Assembly: GCF_036543075.1 (NCBI RefSeq)
Contig: NZ_JAZHPF010000002.1
Location: forward strand, 310,001 to 374,000
Origin: Deinococcus sp. YIM 134068
Lineage (GTDB): Bacteria; Deinococcota; Deinococci; Deinococcales; Deinococcaceae
Direction of reading: 5' to 3'
Length of the DNA stretch: 64,000 nucleotides
Part shown: positions 1 through 11,149 of the stretch, in pieces
Position numbering within the stretch: position 1 is the first letter of the stretch
Layout of the letters: each line of letters begins with the position of its first letter
The notes under the pieces: generated by a model
The model's input: only the letters and a program-made list of their open reading frames with translations
Database searches by the model: none
What the model was told of the DNA's origin: nothing
Program-made: the position numbers and the translations under genes

Positions 1-465
1 GCGGTAGGTCTCGATCAGGTCGAGGGTCATCTGGTGCCCGCCCACCTGCACGTTCTTGTAGGCCGCGTCGAAGGCCGCGCCCGACAGGGTGGTGAGGCGG
101 TTGTACTGGATGCGCTGGTCGGCCCCCGGCTTGTCGGTGAGCTTGACGCCCTTGGCGGCGGCCAGCGCGTTCAGCTCGGCCTGTGCCCGCGTGTGCTCGG
201 TGATCATCTCCTGCGCGTAGGCCCGCACCCGCGCGTTGCTGCTCTTTTGCAGGGCGAGGCGCGAGGTGTTGATCTCGGTGAGGTTGCTCATGGTCGCCAC
301 TTCCATGAACAGCACGTCGGTGTCGTTGGACACCTGCGCGGTGCTCTGACCGCTCGTCTGGGCGTTCTGGGCGGTGGACTGCCCCTCGGCCCCCCCGGCG
401 AGGGCGGCGGGCAGGGCGATGCTCAGGGCGAGGGCGGAAGCCATCAAACGTCGGTTCTTGTTCAT
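1..465 (-). CDS. DUF4142 family secreted protein (3' end cut by window edge)
   Basis: The minus-strand reading frame begins MNKNRRLMASALALSIALPA, a clear signal peptide, and continues with a serine/glutamine-rich linker and a helical region containing the stretch SNARVRAYAQEMITEHTRAQ, which is typical of DUF4142 (ferritin-like helical bundle, usually about 170-200 residues). 155 codons are visible; the C-terminus lies beyond base 1. The ATG is preceded by a good ribosome site (CTGGAGG at 471-478). The function of DUF4142 proteins is not established; they are exported and often stress-associated. No partner gene is visible on this side of the window. Confidence 0.85.
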   Translation of the reverse strand, partial: MNKNRRLMASALALSIALPAALAGGAEGQSTAQNAQTSGQSTAQVSNDTDVLFMEVATMSNLTEINTSRLALQKSSNARVRAYAQEMITEHTRAQAELNALAAAKGVKLTDKPGADQRIQYNRLTTLSGAAFDAAYKNVQVGGHQMTLDLIETYR

Positions 466-576
466 GGTGAAACCTCCAGGGAACGATGTGCCCCGGTAGT
501 TTGCCAGCGGGAGAAGCCTCGTCAAACCCTCCCACCTTCATGCAGCCGTGAATCCTTGTGAAGTCAAAGTTGAGCC

Positions 577-675
577 ATGAAGGAGCGTAAGAAAAAAGAC
601 TGTGGTGTTCCGGATTGGGTTGAGGAGTCTGAGACTACGGATGAGCTTAGAAAGACGAGCGCCGCGAATAGATAG
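577..675 (+). CDS. possible 32-residue ORF in a low-GC patch
   Basis: A short open frame reading MKERKKKDCGVPDWVEESET and then a charged tail lies in the 490-750 stretch, whose base composition is clearly richer in A/T than its neighbours. There is no convincing ribosome site. It may be a real micro-gene, a remnant of a larger transferred gene, or chance. I do not recognise it. Confidence 0.15.
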   Translation: MKERKKKDCGVPDWVEESETTDELRKTSAANR

Positions 676-753
676 ACAATACACTTTGTTCCGACAGCCA
701 CGTTCTCAAGAGGGCTTGGGAGAAAAGCCATCCACGTTGAGGCGTGCGTCCTC

Positions 754-1122
754 ATGCTGAGTCGCATGAAGCCGATCAAGCCCCGCGTGCATGGAATCAT
801 CGATTACGTCGCCTGCGGCACGATGCTGGCCGCGCCCTCCCTGCTGGGACTGAACGGGGCGGCGCGCACGGCGTCCTACGCCTTCGCGGGAACGTACCTC
901 GTGATCAGCGCCCTGACGGACTATCCCCCGGCCCTGAAGCGGACGATTCCCTTCCCGCTGCACGGCAAGATCGAGCTGTCGAGCGTGCCCGCGCTGGCGG
1001 CGCTGCCCTTTCTGGTGGCAAGTTTGAAGGGCGGCAAGGAGCGCGCGTACTTCCTGGGGCTGGCGGGCACGGTGCTCGGTGCCTACACCCTGACGGACTG
1101 GGAGGCGGACCCGGACGCCTGA
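754..1122 (+). CDS. small four-helix membrane protein, SPW-repeat-like
   Basis: 122 residues with four hydrophobic segments (approximately residues 14-33, 40-58, 72-88 and 96-114), and conserved-looking short motifs HGIIDY near the start and TDW/TDY after helices 2 and 4. This layout resembles the small SPW-repeat type integral membrane proteins; the family call is tentative. An alternative start is the in-frame ATG at 766, which would give MKPIKPRVHG. Codon use is normal for the window. It is transcribed away from the DUF4142 gene and is followed closely by a hairpin terminator. Function unknown. Confidence 0.7.
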   Translation: MLSRMKPIKPRVHGIIDYVACGTMLAAPSLLGLNGAARTASYAFAGTYLVISALTDYPPALKRTIPFPLHGKIELSSVPALAALPFLVASLKGGKERAYFLGLAGTVLGAYTLTDWEADPDA

Positions 1123-1132
1123 ACTCCAAAAA

Positions 1133-1174
1133 AGAAGCTGGAGGCCGGAGAGGACGCGGCTTCCAGCTTTTTTG
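1133..1174. terminator. intrinsic terminator, probably bidirectional
   Basis: Inverted repeat AAGCTGGAGGCCG / CGCGGCTTCCAGCTT followed on the plus strand by a T-run and preceded by an A-run (T-run on the minus strand). It lies between two convergent genes (ends 1122 and 1186) and can serve both. Confidence 0.75.
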
Positions 1175-1185
1175 ACACCTGCTCT

Positions 1186-2997
1186 TCAGTCCTTCAAGTT
1201 GTACACCCGCACGTAATCGAAACGGGTGGTGAAGCCCGCCCCGCCCATCGAGACGAGGCCGATCTTCGCCCCACCGAGGTTGTGGGTCCAGGTGCCGCCG
1301 CGCGTCCAGTTCACCCCGTCGCGGCTGGAGTAGCCCGTGTAGGTCTCCTCGTTCCCGCTCGCCCGGCGCACGACGCGCAGCCAGGTGTCGCGGCCCGGCG
1401 AGGCGAGGACGGTGTTGCCGTAGCGGGGGTAGCCTTCCTGCCCGGCGGCAACCTCCTTGGCGAACTCGATCTGGCGCGTGTTGAAGTTGGAGAAGACGGC
1501 GACCTTGAGGAAGCGGTTGTCGTCGCCGTAGATGACGAGGCCGCCCTGGGAATAGTTGAAGCAGCACCCCTCGTCGGGCAGGTCGATGTTGAGCTTGACC
1601 TCCACGGCGTAATTCCCGGTGGGTGCCTCCGCAGTCAGCACGGAGGCGTCGTTGCTGTCCACGTACAGGTCGGCGGACTGGGTGTCGAAGCGGAAGGTGC
1701 CGTCTTCCAGGCCGGTCGTCCCGTCGGCGGGCGGGCGCACCCAGGTCCAGCGGGAGGCGAGGGTGGAGCCGGTGAAGTCGTCGCTGTAGGCGTCGAGCTG
1801 GTTTCCCAGACTGTCCTGCCCGACCACGGCGGACGCGGGAGCCGTCGCCTCGCCGGGTTGGGCGGCGGGGGCGGGCCGCGTCCCGTCGGACGCCCACGCG
1901 CCGCCCCGCACGGTGGGCCAGCCGTCTACCCAGTCCACGGGATCGAGGAGCATCGGGCGCTTGTTGAGGTTGCGCGTCACGTCGAGGTAGGGGTCGAGGC
2001 GGTCGATGGCGTGGTAGGCCGTCCAGTGCCGCCCGGCGGCGTCCTGAAAGACGACGTTGTGGCCGGGGCCGACCCAGCGGTTGCCGTTCATGCTCAGCAC
2101 CGGGGTACCGCCCACGCGGGGGTCGAGGAGGGACACGCCGTCCCTGTCCACGAAGGGACCCGTCGGGCTGGCCGAGCGGCCCACGAAGACGCTGTAGCCC
2201 GTCAGCGGCCCGCCGCAGCAGTTGGTGGCCGAGGCCATCAGGTAGTAGAGGCCGCCGTGATACACCACCTGCGCGCCCTCGTAGCGGTTGTCGAGCGCGA
2301 CCTCGCGCTGGGTGGCGGGGTCGGTCCTCAGCCCGTCGCCGCTGAGCCGCCGCACCGAGATGCCGCCGAAGTAGCTGCCGTAGTACATCCAGCGGTTGCC
2401 GGAGGCGTCCGTCAGCACCTCCGGGTCGAACACCCAGCGGCGACCATTCGGGTCCGCATCCGGGCCGGGCGCGGGCTGCGGCTCCACGACGGGGGTGCCG
2501 CTGTCCGTCCACGGCCCGGTCGGCGTCGGCCCGGTGGCGACCCCGATGGCGCTGCCGCCCGCCTCGGTGTCGGAGGCCGTGTAGTAGAGGAGGTACGTGT
2601 TGCCCTGCCGCACCACCTCGGGTGCCCACAGCCCCGCGTCGTCCTTCACCCAGTCCGGCTTGGTCGTGAAGGCGTCGCCCACGTACGTCCAGTTCACGAG
2701 GTCCGCCGACTTCGCCATGCTGATGAGGTGGAAGACGGGATTGCCCTGCGCGTCGCGCTCGGAGGCGTTGTGCGGGTCGGTGGTGCAGTACAGGTACCAG
2801 GTGGAGTCGGTGCCGCGCAGGATGTCGGGGTCGGCGCAGGACTCCACGCGGGTGCCGTCCGCCTTCGTGATGACGGGCGGGTTGGTGTAGGTGCGCCCGG
2901 TCTGGGGAGGACTGAACCGGTCACACCCTGAGAGGAGCAGGGCACCGAGGACGGACGGGGCAAGCAGGGTAGAGCGGAGACGGGCGGTGCGCGGCAT
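1186..2997 (-). CDS. GH43 family glycoside hydrolase with C-terminal lectin-like domain, lipoprotein
   Basis: 604 residues. The start chosen gives a lipoprotein signal with lipobox LLSGC (Cys25) and a strong ribosome site CCGGAGG; a longer open frame upstream has no such features. Residues about 50-390 form a five-bladed beta-propeller GH43 domain: base Asp56 in [10 protein letters not shown], the pKa-modulating Asp in FDPEVLTD, and the acid Glu in RYEGAQV. Residues about 410-604 look like the concanavalin-like beta-xylosidase C-terminal / DUF1349 module. GH43 enzymes release arabinose or xylose from arabinan, arabinoxylan or related side chains; the exact substrate cannot be read. It is probably anchored to the outside of the membrane and acts with the two other GH43 genes downstream of the sugar ABC transporter. 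Confidence 0.88.
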   Translation of the reverse strand: MPRTARLRSTLLAPSVLGALLLSGCDRFSPPQTGRTYTNPPVITKADGTRVESCADPDILRGTDSTWYLYCTTDPHNASERDAQGNPVFHLISMAKSADLVNWTYVGDAFTTKPDWVKDDAGLWAPEVVRQGNTYLLYYTASDTEAGGSAIGVATGPTPTGPWTDSGTPVVEPQPAPGPDADPNGRRWVFDPEVLTDASGNRWMYYGSYFGGISVRRLSGDGLRTDPATQREVALDNRYEGAQVVYHGGLYYLMASATNCCGGPLTGYSVFVGRSASPTGPFVDRDGVSLLDPRVGGTPVLSMNGNRWVGPGHNVVFQDAAGRHWTAYHAIDRLDPYLDVTRNLNKRPMLLDPVDWVDGWPTVRGGAWASDGTRPAPAAQPGEATAPASAVVGQDSLGNQLDAYSDDFTGSTLASRWTWVRPPADGTTGLEDGTFRFDTQSADLYVDSNDASVLTAEAPTGNYAVEVKLNIDLPDEGCCFNYSQGGLVIYGDDNRFLKVAVFSNFNTRQIEFAKEVAAGQEGYPRYGNTVLASPGRDTWLRVVRRASGNEETYTGYSSRDGVNWTRGGTWTHNLGGAKIGLVSMGGAGFTTRFDYVRVYNLKD

Positions 2998-3017
2998 GGG
3001 AAAACCTCCGGGGTGAG

Positions 3018-3938
3018 CTACGAGTGGACGGGCGAGGGAAGGGCCGTGGGTGCGCCGTTCTCCCAGCGCAGCGGCGCGGCGTGGAGCTGCCGTTTGGTGC
3101 GCTCCTCGTTCCAGGCGTGGAAGACGAGAATGTCCCCGTCGTGTCCCTGGGTGACGCTGGCGTGACCGGGGCCGCGCAGGTGTCCGGCGGTCCGCAGCAC
3201 GTTCGCGCCGGGGCTGGGTTCCGTCCACGGGCCGAGCGGGTGGTCAGCGACCGCGTGCCCGACCCCGTAGCTCTCGTTCGTCCAGGCCCCACCGGAATAC
3301 AGCAGGTGGTACCCCCCGTCCCGGTACAGCACGAAAGGACCCTCCAGCGTGTGCCAGTCGTACACCGCACCGTACATCGGGCGGGCACGCTGGTACATCT
3401 GCCAGTCCCCGGTCGCTCGGAGAATCGTCCGCGTCTCCCCCAGACGCTTCATGTCGTGCAACTCGGCCACGGCGAGGACCGTGCCGGGCCGCTCGCTGGT
3501 CAGGTCGTCCCGCGCGAAGAACAGCCACCACGAGCCGTCCGGTGCCCGGAAGGGGTGGGGGTCGATGGCGAACGGCTCGTCCGGCGTCAGGTTCAACCCG
3601 AGGTCGGTGAAGGGGCCGAGCGGGTGCGGGGCCGTCGCTACCCGGAGGTGGTGCCCCTTATCGCCCTGTCCCACGGAGGAGTACATGAAGAATGTGTCTC
3701 CATTCCGCGTGACCTCGGGTGCCCAGTAGTCCTGCTCCTCCGGGGTCAGCGGTTCGAGCGCCCCCCCGTGCGAGGTCCAGTGAACGAGGTCGGGCGAGGA
3801 CAGCACCTCGAAGGCCTGCTGCCCCGCCCGCCCATGAAGACCGGTGCCGTAGGCGTAGTACGTCCCGTCCACGAGCAGGACGAAGGGATCGGCGAAGTTG
3901 CCGGGGTAGAGAGGTTCTTGGGGGAGGGGGTCACGCAT
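3018..3938 (-). CDS. GH43 family glycoside hydrolase (cytoplasmic)
   Basis: 306 residues, no signal peptide, a single GH43 propeller. Catalytic candidates are Asp17 (NFADPFVLL), the Asp in AIDPHPF and the Glu in [11 protein letters not shown], in the right order and spacing. Lacking a signal, it probably cleaves short oligosaccharides after import by the adjacent ABC permeases, as an alpha-L-arabinofuranosidase or beta-xylosidase. It sits 20 bp upstream of the lipoprotein GH43 and in the same direction, so the two are probably co-transcribed. The ribosome site is weak (AAAGGT). Confidence 0.87.
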   Translation of the reverse strand: MRDPLPQEPLYPGNFADPFVLLVDGTYYAYGTGLHGRAGQQAFEVLSSPDLVHWTSHGGALEPLTPEEQDYWAPEVTRNGDTFFMYSSVGQGDKGHHLRVATAPHPLGPFTDLGLNLTPDEPFAIDPHPFRAPDGSWWLFFARDDLTSERPGTVLAVAELHDMKRLGETRTILRATGDWQMYQRARPMYGAVYDWHTLEGPFVLYRDGGYHLLYSGGAWTNESYGVGHAVADHPLGPWTEPSPGANVLRTAGHLRGPGHASVTQGHDGDILVFHAWNEERTKRQLHAAPLRWENGAPTALPSPVHS

Positions 3939-4060
3939 GGATGGACCTTTCGTTAGAGAAGACGGGAGCTTTGAAGGCGTGAGCAGCCTTGAAACTCAAT
4001 GACGACGAACGATAGGTGAACAAGCACGGTAGTTAGTCCATCTATGTTCCGGGGATGCGC

Positions 4061-4198
4061 CGCCCGCTCACCCCCACCCGGCCTCCCCCCTCAAGGGGGA
4101 GGGGCTAAGAGCGAGAGCTTTAGCTCCTTTCTCCCTCTCCCCTCGTGGGTGACGCGCAGAGCTGCGAAGCAGAGGGCCGGGGTGAGGGGGCGTGTGAC
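4061..4198. repeat. dispersed intergenic repeat, copy A
   Basis: G/C-rich element beginning CGCCCGCTCACCCCC and containing the hairpin CCTCCCCCCTCAAGGGGGAGG. The first 60 bases match the copy at 52930 almost exactly; the second half is more diverged. It fills most of the gap between two GH43 genes, and nothing else was recognised there. Confidence 0.75.
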
Positions 4199-4271
4199 CA
4201 GCTCACCTGATCAACAGAGGCCGGACCCTTCTTTCAACGGCTCTGGAAGGCCGCGCCACTTCACCCCCACC

Positions 4272-5284
4272 TCAAGGCGTCGGCCTCGCCTGCGGCGTCA
4301 GCGTCGGCCCGTTGACCCGCACCTTGCCGCCACCGAACGTCACCCGGTCGAGGTACATGCTGCGGTAGCCCACCGCGTCACCGATCTTGCCCGCCGTCCA
4401 CGCGTGGTAGGCGAGCCAGGTGCGGCCCGCGCCATCGGTGACGACCGTCTGGTGCCCCGGCCCGGCGACCGCTCCCTTGCTCACGAGGATGGGGTTCTCT
4501 GGGGCCTTGCGGTAGGGTCCGGTGATCCTCGGGGCCGTCGCGTACCCCACCGCGTACAGGTCGCTGTCGAAGGGTCCCGCCGAGTACAGCAGGTAGTACA
4601 CGCCGCCCGCCCGGTGCAGGGTCGGGGCCTCGATGACGTTGCCCTCCCACAGCGCGAAGTTCTGGATCAGGGTGCTGGCCTTGCCCGTCAGCCTCAGCCC
4701 GGTCGCGTCCAGGGGTTGCAGGTAGAGGTTCGTCGCCTGATTGCAGCAGTTGCCGTCGTTCTTCCACAGCAGGTAATTCTTGCCGTCCACATCGCGGAAG
4801 GCGCTGGCGTCAATGCTGCCGCCCTCGTCGAGCTGGCAGACGAGGGGGTCGCCGGGCGCGGGCTTGAAGGGTCCGGCGGGGGCGGTGGACGTGGCCGCCC
4901 CGATGCACTGGCGACCGCTCTCCTCGTGCCAGGCGGTGAAGTAGAGGACGTACCGCTGGCCGAAGCGCGCGACCTCCGGTGCCCAGGTGCGCCCCCCCTT
5001 CGCCCAGCCCGGCAGCGTGGGCATTGCGTCGCCCCCCACCTCCCAGCGCACGAGGTCGCGGCTGACGGCGTGGGGGACGTTGGCATTCGCGCTGTTCGTC
5101 GCGTAGGCGTGGTAGGTGTTCCCCACCTTGAGGATATGGGGGTCGGGGAAGTTCTCGTCGAGAACGGGATTCTTGAAGGTGGCCGTCGGGGCGGGCCGGG
5201 TCGCCGTGGCCCCACCACCCGCGAGGGTCGGGGAGGGGGCGAGCAGGGCACCGAGCGTGAGCGTCAGGGCGAGGCGTGTCGTCT

Positions 5285-5288
<4 letters not shown>
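4272..5288 (-). CDS. GH43 family glycoside hydrolase, secreted
   Basis: 338 residues with an N-terminal signal peptide ([20 protein letters not shown] then an Ala-rich cleavage region). One GH43 propeller: Asp49 in ENFPDPHIL, Asp in [11 protein letters not shown], Glu in [13 protein letters not shown] pair follows in DGNCCNQ, echoed by a CC in the larger GH43, perhaps structural. The ATG overlaps the stop of the upstream permease by four bases (ATGA), which fixes the start and shows translational coupling with the transporter. Likely an exo- or endo-arabinanase or xylosidase supplying sugars to the transporter. Confidence 0.88.
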
Positions 5289-6153
<865 letters not shown>

Positions 6154-6157
<4 letters not shown>

Positions 6158-7101
6158 GCGCCCGTCTCCTTCACGTCACGCGCCATCGAGCGGAACTGGA
6201 TGGCCGTCAGCACGAGCATGAACAGGCCGAACACGAAGCCCATCGCGGCGGCGCTCGAATACTGCGCGTTCGTGAAGCCCTCCTCGGTGATGTACTGGAT
6301 CACACTCTGGGTCGAGCGGCTCGGCCCCCCGTTCGTGATGACGAGCGACTGCCCGAACAGTTGGAAGGACGCCAGCGCCGTCGTCACGAGGACGAAGAGG
6401 GTCACGGGGGCCAGCATGGGCACGGTGATGAAGCGGAAACTCTGCCACGGCGTCGCCCCGTCGAGCGAGGCGGCCTCGTACAGCGAGGCGGGCACGTTGC
6501 CGAGCGCGGCGAGGTAGAGCGTCATGTTGAAGCCCAGCGTCCACCAGATCGTCCCCACCACGATGGGCACCCACGCCAGCCCCTCGGTCGAGAGCCAGGG
6601 GATCGGCGGTGCCCGGAAGAACAGCTCGCGCGCCGCGTTCACCAGCCCGATCTGGTTGTCGAACATCCAGCGCCACAGGATGCCCATGACCGATACGGTG
6701 AGGATGCCCGGCATGAAGAACACCGCCCGGAAAAAGGCCCGCCCGAAGATCGGCTTGTGCAGCAGCAGGGCCAGCCCCAGCGCCGCCGCCACGAGCAGCG
6801 GCACGCTGACGATGGTAAAGAAGGTCGTGTTCCACAGCGTCTTCCAGAAGAAGTCGGCCTGTGGGGTGCCCGGCGTAAAGATGTTGCGGTAGAACTCCCC
6901 TCCCACGAAGGGCTGACGCCCGCTCAGCAGGTCCCAGCGGTGCAGGCTGATGTACAGGCCGTAGCCGATGGGATAGATGGTGAAGACGAAAAACAGCAGC
7001 GCGTGCGGCAGCAGGTAGAGGTAGGGTTCGATGTTCAGGCGCGGGCGCGGCGCGGGGGCGCGGGCCGTAGCCACTTCGGAGGGGGCATTCGTGACGGTCA
7101 T
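6154..7101 (-). CDS. carbohydrate ABC transporter permease, MalF/LacF type
   Basis: 315 residues. After a short cytoplasmic N-terminus rich in Pro/Ala/Arg come six hydrophobic segments; the EAA loop reads YEAASLDGATPWQSFRFITV. Pairs with the downstream MalG-type permease, overlapping it by four bases, to form the channel of a CUT1 oligosaccharide importer. Encoded about 100 bp downstream of the binding protein in the usual binding protein - F - G order. Confidence 0.92.
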
Positions 7102-7199
7102 GGGGCGGGCACCTCGCGCGGGGAAGGAGGGCGAAAGGGAGGCGGCCCGTTCCCTGACCCAGTGGAGCGTGGTGAGGGAGCCGGGCCGCCGGGGGGCCG

Positions 7200-8516
7200 T
7201 TACTGCTGGAAGTTCTTGCGCGCCTGCTCGATCTGCTTGTTCGCCTCACGCACGCCGTCGTTCAGGGCCTGCGCGACGGGCTTCTTGCCCAGGTAGGCGG
7301 CCTCCCACGCCTGATCGAAGGGCACCATCACCTGACCGACCCAGGGAAAGCCGCTCGTGGCGTACACGCTGTTCAGGCGGTCGAAGACGCCGCTGATGGC
7401 CGCCGTCTCGAACTTGGCGTTGCGGGCCACGGCCCCCTGGGTGGGCAGGCTGCCGGTCGCGGTCCAGGTGAGGTTCTGCGCGGGCTGCGCGAGCCACGAC
7501 ATGAAGGCGAGGGCGGCGGCGCGCTTGTTGGCGTCGTATCCGGGGCGCTGCCTCGGCAACGTCAGGTGGCTCGATCCACCCCACGCGGCGTCGCGCACGG
7601 TACCGCCCACACGCGGCATGAAGGTGACGCCGAAGTTCATCTTCTGGGTCTCGAAGCGGTCGAGGTACCACTGCCCGCTGGGGAACATGCACACCTTGCC
7701 CTGGCTGAAGGCGGCGAGTTCGGCCTCCTCGGTGCTATTGGGACGGGCCACGCGCTGCTTTTGCACGAGGTCCACGAGGAACTGCACGGCGCTCACCGCC
7801 TGGGGCGAGTTGAAGGCCGCGTTCTGCTTGGCGTCGATCAGCGAGCCGCCGTTTTGCAGGATCGCCGCGTAGGCCGCCCGCGCGCCCACCCAGTTGTTGT
7901 AGAGGCTCACGCCCCAGGTGTCGAGGTTCCTGGGATCGAAGCCCGCCTGGGTCGAGTTCTTGCCGCTCTTGTCCACCGTGCAGCGTTGCGCGATCTGGAG
8001 GAACTCCGCGCGGGTACGGGGCGGCTTGTTGGGGTCCAGCCCGACCTTCCGCATCAGGTCCTTGTTGTAGAACATGACGTAGGCGACGCTGGAGATCGGC
8101 ACCCCGTACGACTGGCCCTGGTAGTCCGCCGTGGCGAACAGCGGCCCGAAGAAGCGTGCCTTGTCGATGCCCGCCGTCCGCAGTTCGGCGGCGGTGAGGG
8201 GCGAGACGGCCCCGCGCGCGACGAAGCCCGTGATCTGGTCCTCGTTGATGACGGCCACGTCGGGTGCCCGGCCAGAGGCCACGAGCGAGGGCAGTTGCTG
8301 CCACGTCGTCGCCCACGGCTGCGCCTGCGCCCGCACCTGAATGTTCGGGTGGGTGTCGTTGAAGCGCTTGACGAGCGACTCCATCACGGGCCGATCGGGG
8401 CCGGTGAAGCCGTGCAGAAAGGAGAGCTGGACCTTCGGCCCGGTGTAGTTCTGCGCCCCGGCGGTTCCGAGGGCGAGCAGCGTGAGCAGGGCGGTGCGGC
8501 GCAGGGTGCGGTTCAT
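7200..8516 (-). CDS. extracellular sugar-binding protein of ABC importer
   Basis: 438 residues. The start was set at the ATG following CCGGAGGTCGACC, giving signal peptide [20 protein letters not shown]. The mature part has the family-1 solute-binding hallmarks: FLHGFTG...[17 protein letters not shown] near the N-terminus, [12 protein letters not shown], and [12 protein letters not shown]. It captures the oligosaccharides released by the GH43 enzymes and delivers them to the two permeases encoded immediately downstream. The first gene of the minus-strand cluster, so the promoter should lie in 8517-8700. Confidence 0.9.
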   Translation of the reverse strand: MNRTLRRTALLTLLALGTAGAQNYTGPKVQLSFLHGFTGPDRPVMESLVKRFNDTHPNIQVRAQAQPWATTWQQLPSLVASGRAPDVAVINEDQITGFVARGAVSPLTAAELRTAGIDKARFFGPLFATADYQGQSYGVPISSVAYVMFYNKDLMRKVGLDPNKPPRTRAEFLQIAQRCTVDKSGKNSTQAGFDPRNLDTWGVSLYNNWVGARAAYAAILQNGGSLIDAKQNAAFNSPQAVSAVQFLVDLVQKQRVARPNSTEEAELAAFSQGKVCMFPSGQWYLDRFETQKMNFGVTFMPRVGGTVRDAAWGGSSHLTLPRQRPGYDANKRAAALAFMSWLAQPAQNLTWTATGSLPTQGAVARNAKFETAAISGVFDRLNSVYATSGFPWVGQVMVPFDQAWEAAYLGKKPVAQALNDGVREANKQIEQARKNFQQ

Positions 8517-9012
8517 GGTCGACCTCCGGGGTCGGTGGGGCCACCCCAGGGAAGGGGTCAGCGTGGGGACGGGCTGAACAAGGCCTAGACAAAGAGCGAA
8601 GGGCGGACGCCTTTGAGTGTATAGGAGATTTTCCGTGCTGGCAGGGTACACCCGCTCACAGGGGCCGTCAAATGGGGTGCCGGGCGGGGGGAGGCTTTCA
8701 GAGACATGCCCCCGGCCCGCTCCAGTTCGCCTGCTGTTGGGAACGGAGCCTTGAGGGGGCATACAGGGACCTGCAAACGCCCTCTGTCCGCCACTTTTCG
8801 GGCGTGAGGGACTCGGAGGTGAGGGGCCGTTTCCACCGAGAGCCGCGTGTCTCCCGGTCTCACCTGCCCCGTGAACTCGTCGTTCACCGTTGGGCGGGGC
8901 CATTGACGCGGCTCGCCGGGGCTTCTACGCTTCCGGCGCTCGGGCGGCTTCGGCACACGCGACACACCGCTTTTGACGTTGGGACTTCTCAGCGGGGCGA
9001 AGGGAGACGGAC
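8517..9012. other. divergent intergenic region, promoters only
   Basis: 496 bases between the divergent binding-protein and SDR genes. No convincing gene: the open frames in it have no family resemblance. A TATACA hexamer on the minus strand near 8622 could be a -10 element for the sugar cluster, but its -35 match is poor. A short palindrome GGTGGGGCCACC lies near 8534, close to the start of the binding-protein gene. Confidence 0.35.
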
Positions 9013-9795
9013 ATGGGGATGTTAGCGGGCAAGGTGGCGTTCATCACCGGGGGCGCGAGCGGGATCGGGGCGGGGACGGCGCGGCGTTTCGCGGGCGAGG
9101 GCGCGCGGGTGATGCTCGCGGACGTGCAGCCCGAGGAGGGGGGGCGCGTGCGGGACGAGATCGTGGCGGCGGGCGGCGAGGCGGCCTACGTGGACTGCGA
9201 CGTGAGCGACCCGGAGGCGGTGCGCGCGGCCATCGAGGCGACCGCCCTGCGGTTCGGGCAGCTCGACATCGTGTTCGCCAACGCGGGCATCAACGGCGTG
9301 TGGACGCCCATCGAGGAGCTGCGGCCCGAGGAGTGGGACCGCACGCTGGACATCAACCTGCGGGGCACCTACCTGACCGTCCATTACGCGGTGCCGCACC
9401 TCAAGCGCGCGGGCGGCGGGAGCATCCTCATCACGAGCAGCGTGAACGGCACCCGGAGCTTTTCCACCCCCGGCGCGAGCGCGTACAGCACCTCGAAGGC
9501 CGGACAGGTCGCCTTCATGAAGATGATCGCGCTGGAGCTGGGTCGCCACGGCATCCGCTGCAACGCGGTGTGTCCGGGGGCCATCGAGACGCACATCGGC
9601 GAGCGCACCGAGCAGCGCCACACCGAACGCATCGGCATCGAGGTCGAGTTGCCCCAGGGCAGCCCGGCGCTCAACGAGGGGCTGGGCGAGCCGGTGGACG
9701 TGGCCGACACCTGCCTCTTCCTCGCCTCCGACCTCGGGCGGCACGTGTCCGGCGTGGAAATCTACGTGGACGGCGGCGCGTCCCTGCTGCGCTGA
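9013..9795 (+). CDS. short-chain dehydrogenase/reductase
   Basis: 260 residues, normal length for a classical SDR. Nucleotide-binding motif TGGASGIGAG near residue 14, NAG motif in FANAGINGVW, catalytic Ser in ITSSVNG, and YSTSK active-site Tyr/Lys. The C-terminal pattern FLASDLGRHVSGVEIYVDGG is typical. NAD(P)-dependent oxidoreductase of an unidentified alcohol or sugar; the neighbouring sugar cluster makes a sugar substrate possible. The ATG at 9013 has AGGGAGA seven bases upstream; an ATG two codons later is an alternative. Confidence 0.9.
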   Translation: MGMLAGKVAFITGGASGIGAGTARRFAGEGARVMLADVQPEEGGRVRDEIVAAGGEAAYVDCDVSDPEAVRAAIEATALRFGQLDIVFANAGINGVWTPIEELRPEEWDRTLDINLRGTYLTVHYAVPHLKRAGGGSILITSSVNGTRSFSTPGASAYSTSKAGQVAFMKMIALELGRHGIRCNAVCPGAIETHIGERTEQRHTERIGIEVELPQGSPALNEGLGEPVDVADTCLFLASDLGRHVSGVEIYVDGGASLLR

Positions 9796-9837
9796 ACGCC
9801 GAGGGCGGAGTTGGCCCGAAGAGTCCGGTCACGCAAG

Positions 9838-9908
9838 GACGTGCTCTTTTCTCTCTCCCTCCTTGTGGGGGAGGGTCGGGGAGGGGGGTGGCGAGCCACG
9901 CTCGCCCT
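9838..9908. repeat. dispersed intergenic repeat, copy B
   Basis: Short copy of the window-wide family: CTCTTTTCTC, then CTCCTTGTGGGGGAGGG, a G-rich stretch, and the hairpin GGCGAGCCACGCTCGCC. It lies between convergent genes and could act as a terminator for both. Confidence 0.75.
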
Positions 9909-9925
9909 TCCGAACCACCGCCGGC

Positions 9926-11050
9926 TCAGGACGCGAGGGCCACCTCCACCCGGTTGCGCCCGCCGCGTTTGGCCACGTAGAGGAGGTCGTCGGCACGCTG
10001 GAAGAGGGTGTCGGGGGTGTCGCCGGACTGCCAGGCGGCCACGCCGAGGCTGAGCGTGACCCGGCCCACCCCGAAGTCGTGCGCCTCCACGGCGGCGCGC
10101 AACCTCTCCGCGCAGCGGGAGGCGGCGGCGAGGTCCACGCCGGGCAGCAGCCAGGCGAACTCCTCCCCGCCCCAGCGCGCGAGCACATCGTCCGCCCGCG
10201 CCTCCCGCCGGGCGAGGTCGGCGAGGTCACGCAGCACGCGGTCGCCGACGGGGTGGCCGTGGGTGTCGTTCACGTTCTTGAAGGCGTCGATGTCGAAGGT
10301 GATCAGGCTCAGCGGCCCGGCGTCGGCCCTCCCGGCGGCGGTGCCCAGGGCCTGATCGAAGGCCCGGCGGTTGAGCAGGTTGGTGAGGGGGTCCAGGTGG
10401 GCGAAGCGGTCGAGTCGGGTGCGCTCCTGCTCCAGCCGCGCCTGCCGCACGTACACCAGGGTCAGCACCTGCATCAGCAGGTAGAAGCAGCCCCCGACGA
10501 GCGCCTGGTGGAGCAGCAGGCTCAGCACCCCGCCGGCGGTGGCCTCCCCGGCGAGAAGGGCCGCGCCGCCGCTCCAGCCCTGGACGACGAGGCCCGCCAC
10601 GTACACGGCCAGCGCCAGCCGGGGTGCCCACGGCGGCGGGAACAGCAGCCAGCAGCACACCGTCAATACCAGCGACAGGTAGAGGTGGTGGCCCGTCAGG
10701 AGGTAGGCCGCGTCCGCCGCGCCCGTGCCGGGGGGCAGCAGCCGGTAGCCCAACGCCTCGAACGCGAGGGTGAGGCCCACCAGCCCGAGGAAGGCCAAGC
10801 GGATGACGAGCAGCCGCGAGCGCGGGAACAGCGCCATTCCGGCGGTACCCAGGAGGAACAGGATGCCGACGAGCAGGTTGAGCCACGCCTCCAGCGGATG
10901 CGTCGTCCACTCCAGCGCCGCGCGCCCCACCTCGGTCACGCCGACGACGGGCAGAATGCCGCCGACCACCCGCTCGAGCGCTCGCACATACTCGGGGGTA
11001 AAGATCGGTGACGGGGTGGGGGACGTGGGCATAGGGGCTGGGGCGGCCAC
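9926..11050 (-). CDS. membrane diguanylate cyclase (GGDEF)
   Basis: 374 residues from the GTG at 11050, which has AGGAG seven bases upstream; GTG at 11065 or ATG at 11032 are alternatives. The N-terminal half has about six hydrophobic segments of no known sensor family. The C-terminal GGDEF domain (about the last 160 residues) reads DPLTNLLNRRAFDQAL and then GGEEF, and an RxxD inhibitory site (RADD) sits exactly five residues before GGEEF. It should make cyclic di-GMP from two GTP and be subject to product inhibition. One of four c-di-GMP turnover genes within 13 kb. Confidence 0.9.
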   Translation of the reverse strand: MAAPAPMPTSPTPSPIFTPEYVRALERVVGGILPVVGVTEVGRAALEWTTHPLEAWLNLLVGILFLLGTAGMALFPRSRLLVIRLAFLGLVGLTLAFEALGYRLLPPGTGAADAAYLLTGHHLYLSLVLTVCCWLLFPPPWAPRLALAVYVAGLVVQGWSGGAALLAGEATAGGVLSLLLHQALVGGCFYLLMQVLTLVYVRQARLEQERTRLDRFAHLDPLTNLLNRRAFDQALGTAAGRADAGPLSLITFDIDAFKNVNDTHGHPVGDRVLRDLADLARREARADDVLARWGGEEFAWLLPGVDLAAASRCAERLRAAVEAHDFGVGRVTLSLGVAAWQSGDTPDTLFQRADDLLYVAKRGGRNRVEVALAS

Positions 11051-11149
11051 CTCGTCACTCCTCACAGGGGAGGGGAGGCGGGGCAGGTGAGGGCAGGATC
11101 GCCCCCCGTCAGTAACAACACTCTGACACGGGTGAGCGGCGGCGAACCT

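Noticed and set aside
8534..8545. GGTGGGGCCACC palindrome before the sugar-binding protein as an operator
   Set aside because: Short, G/C only, and of a kind expected often by chance at this GC content; no second copy was found.
8585..8965. A 126-codon minus-strand frame upstream of the binding-protein gene
   Set aside because: Pro/Arg-rich composition typical of a wrong frame in high-GC DNA, with no ribosome site.
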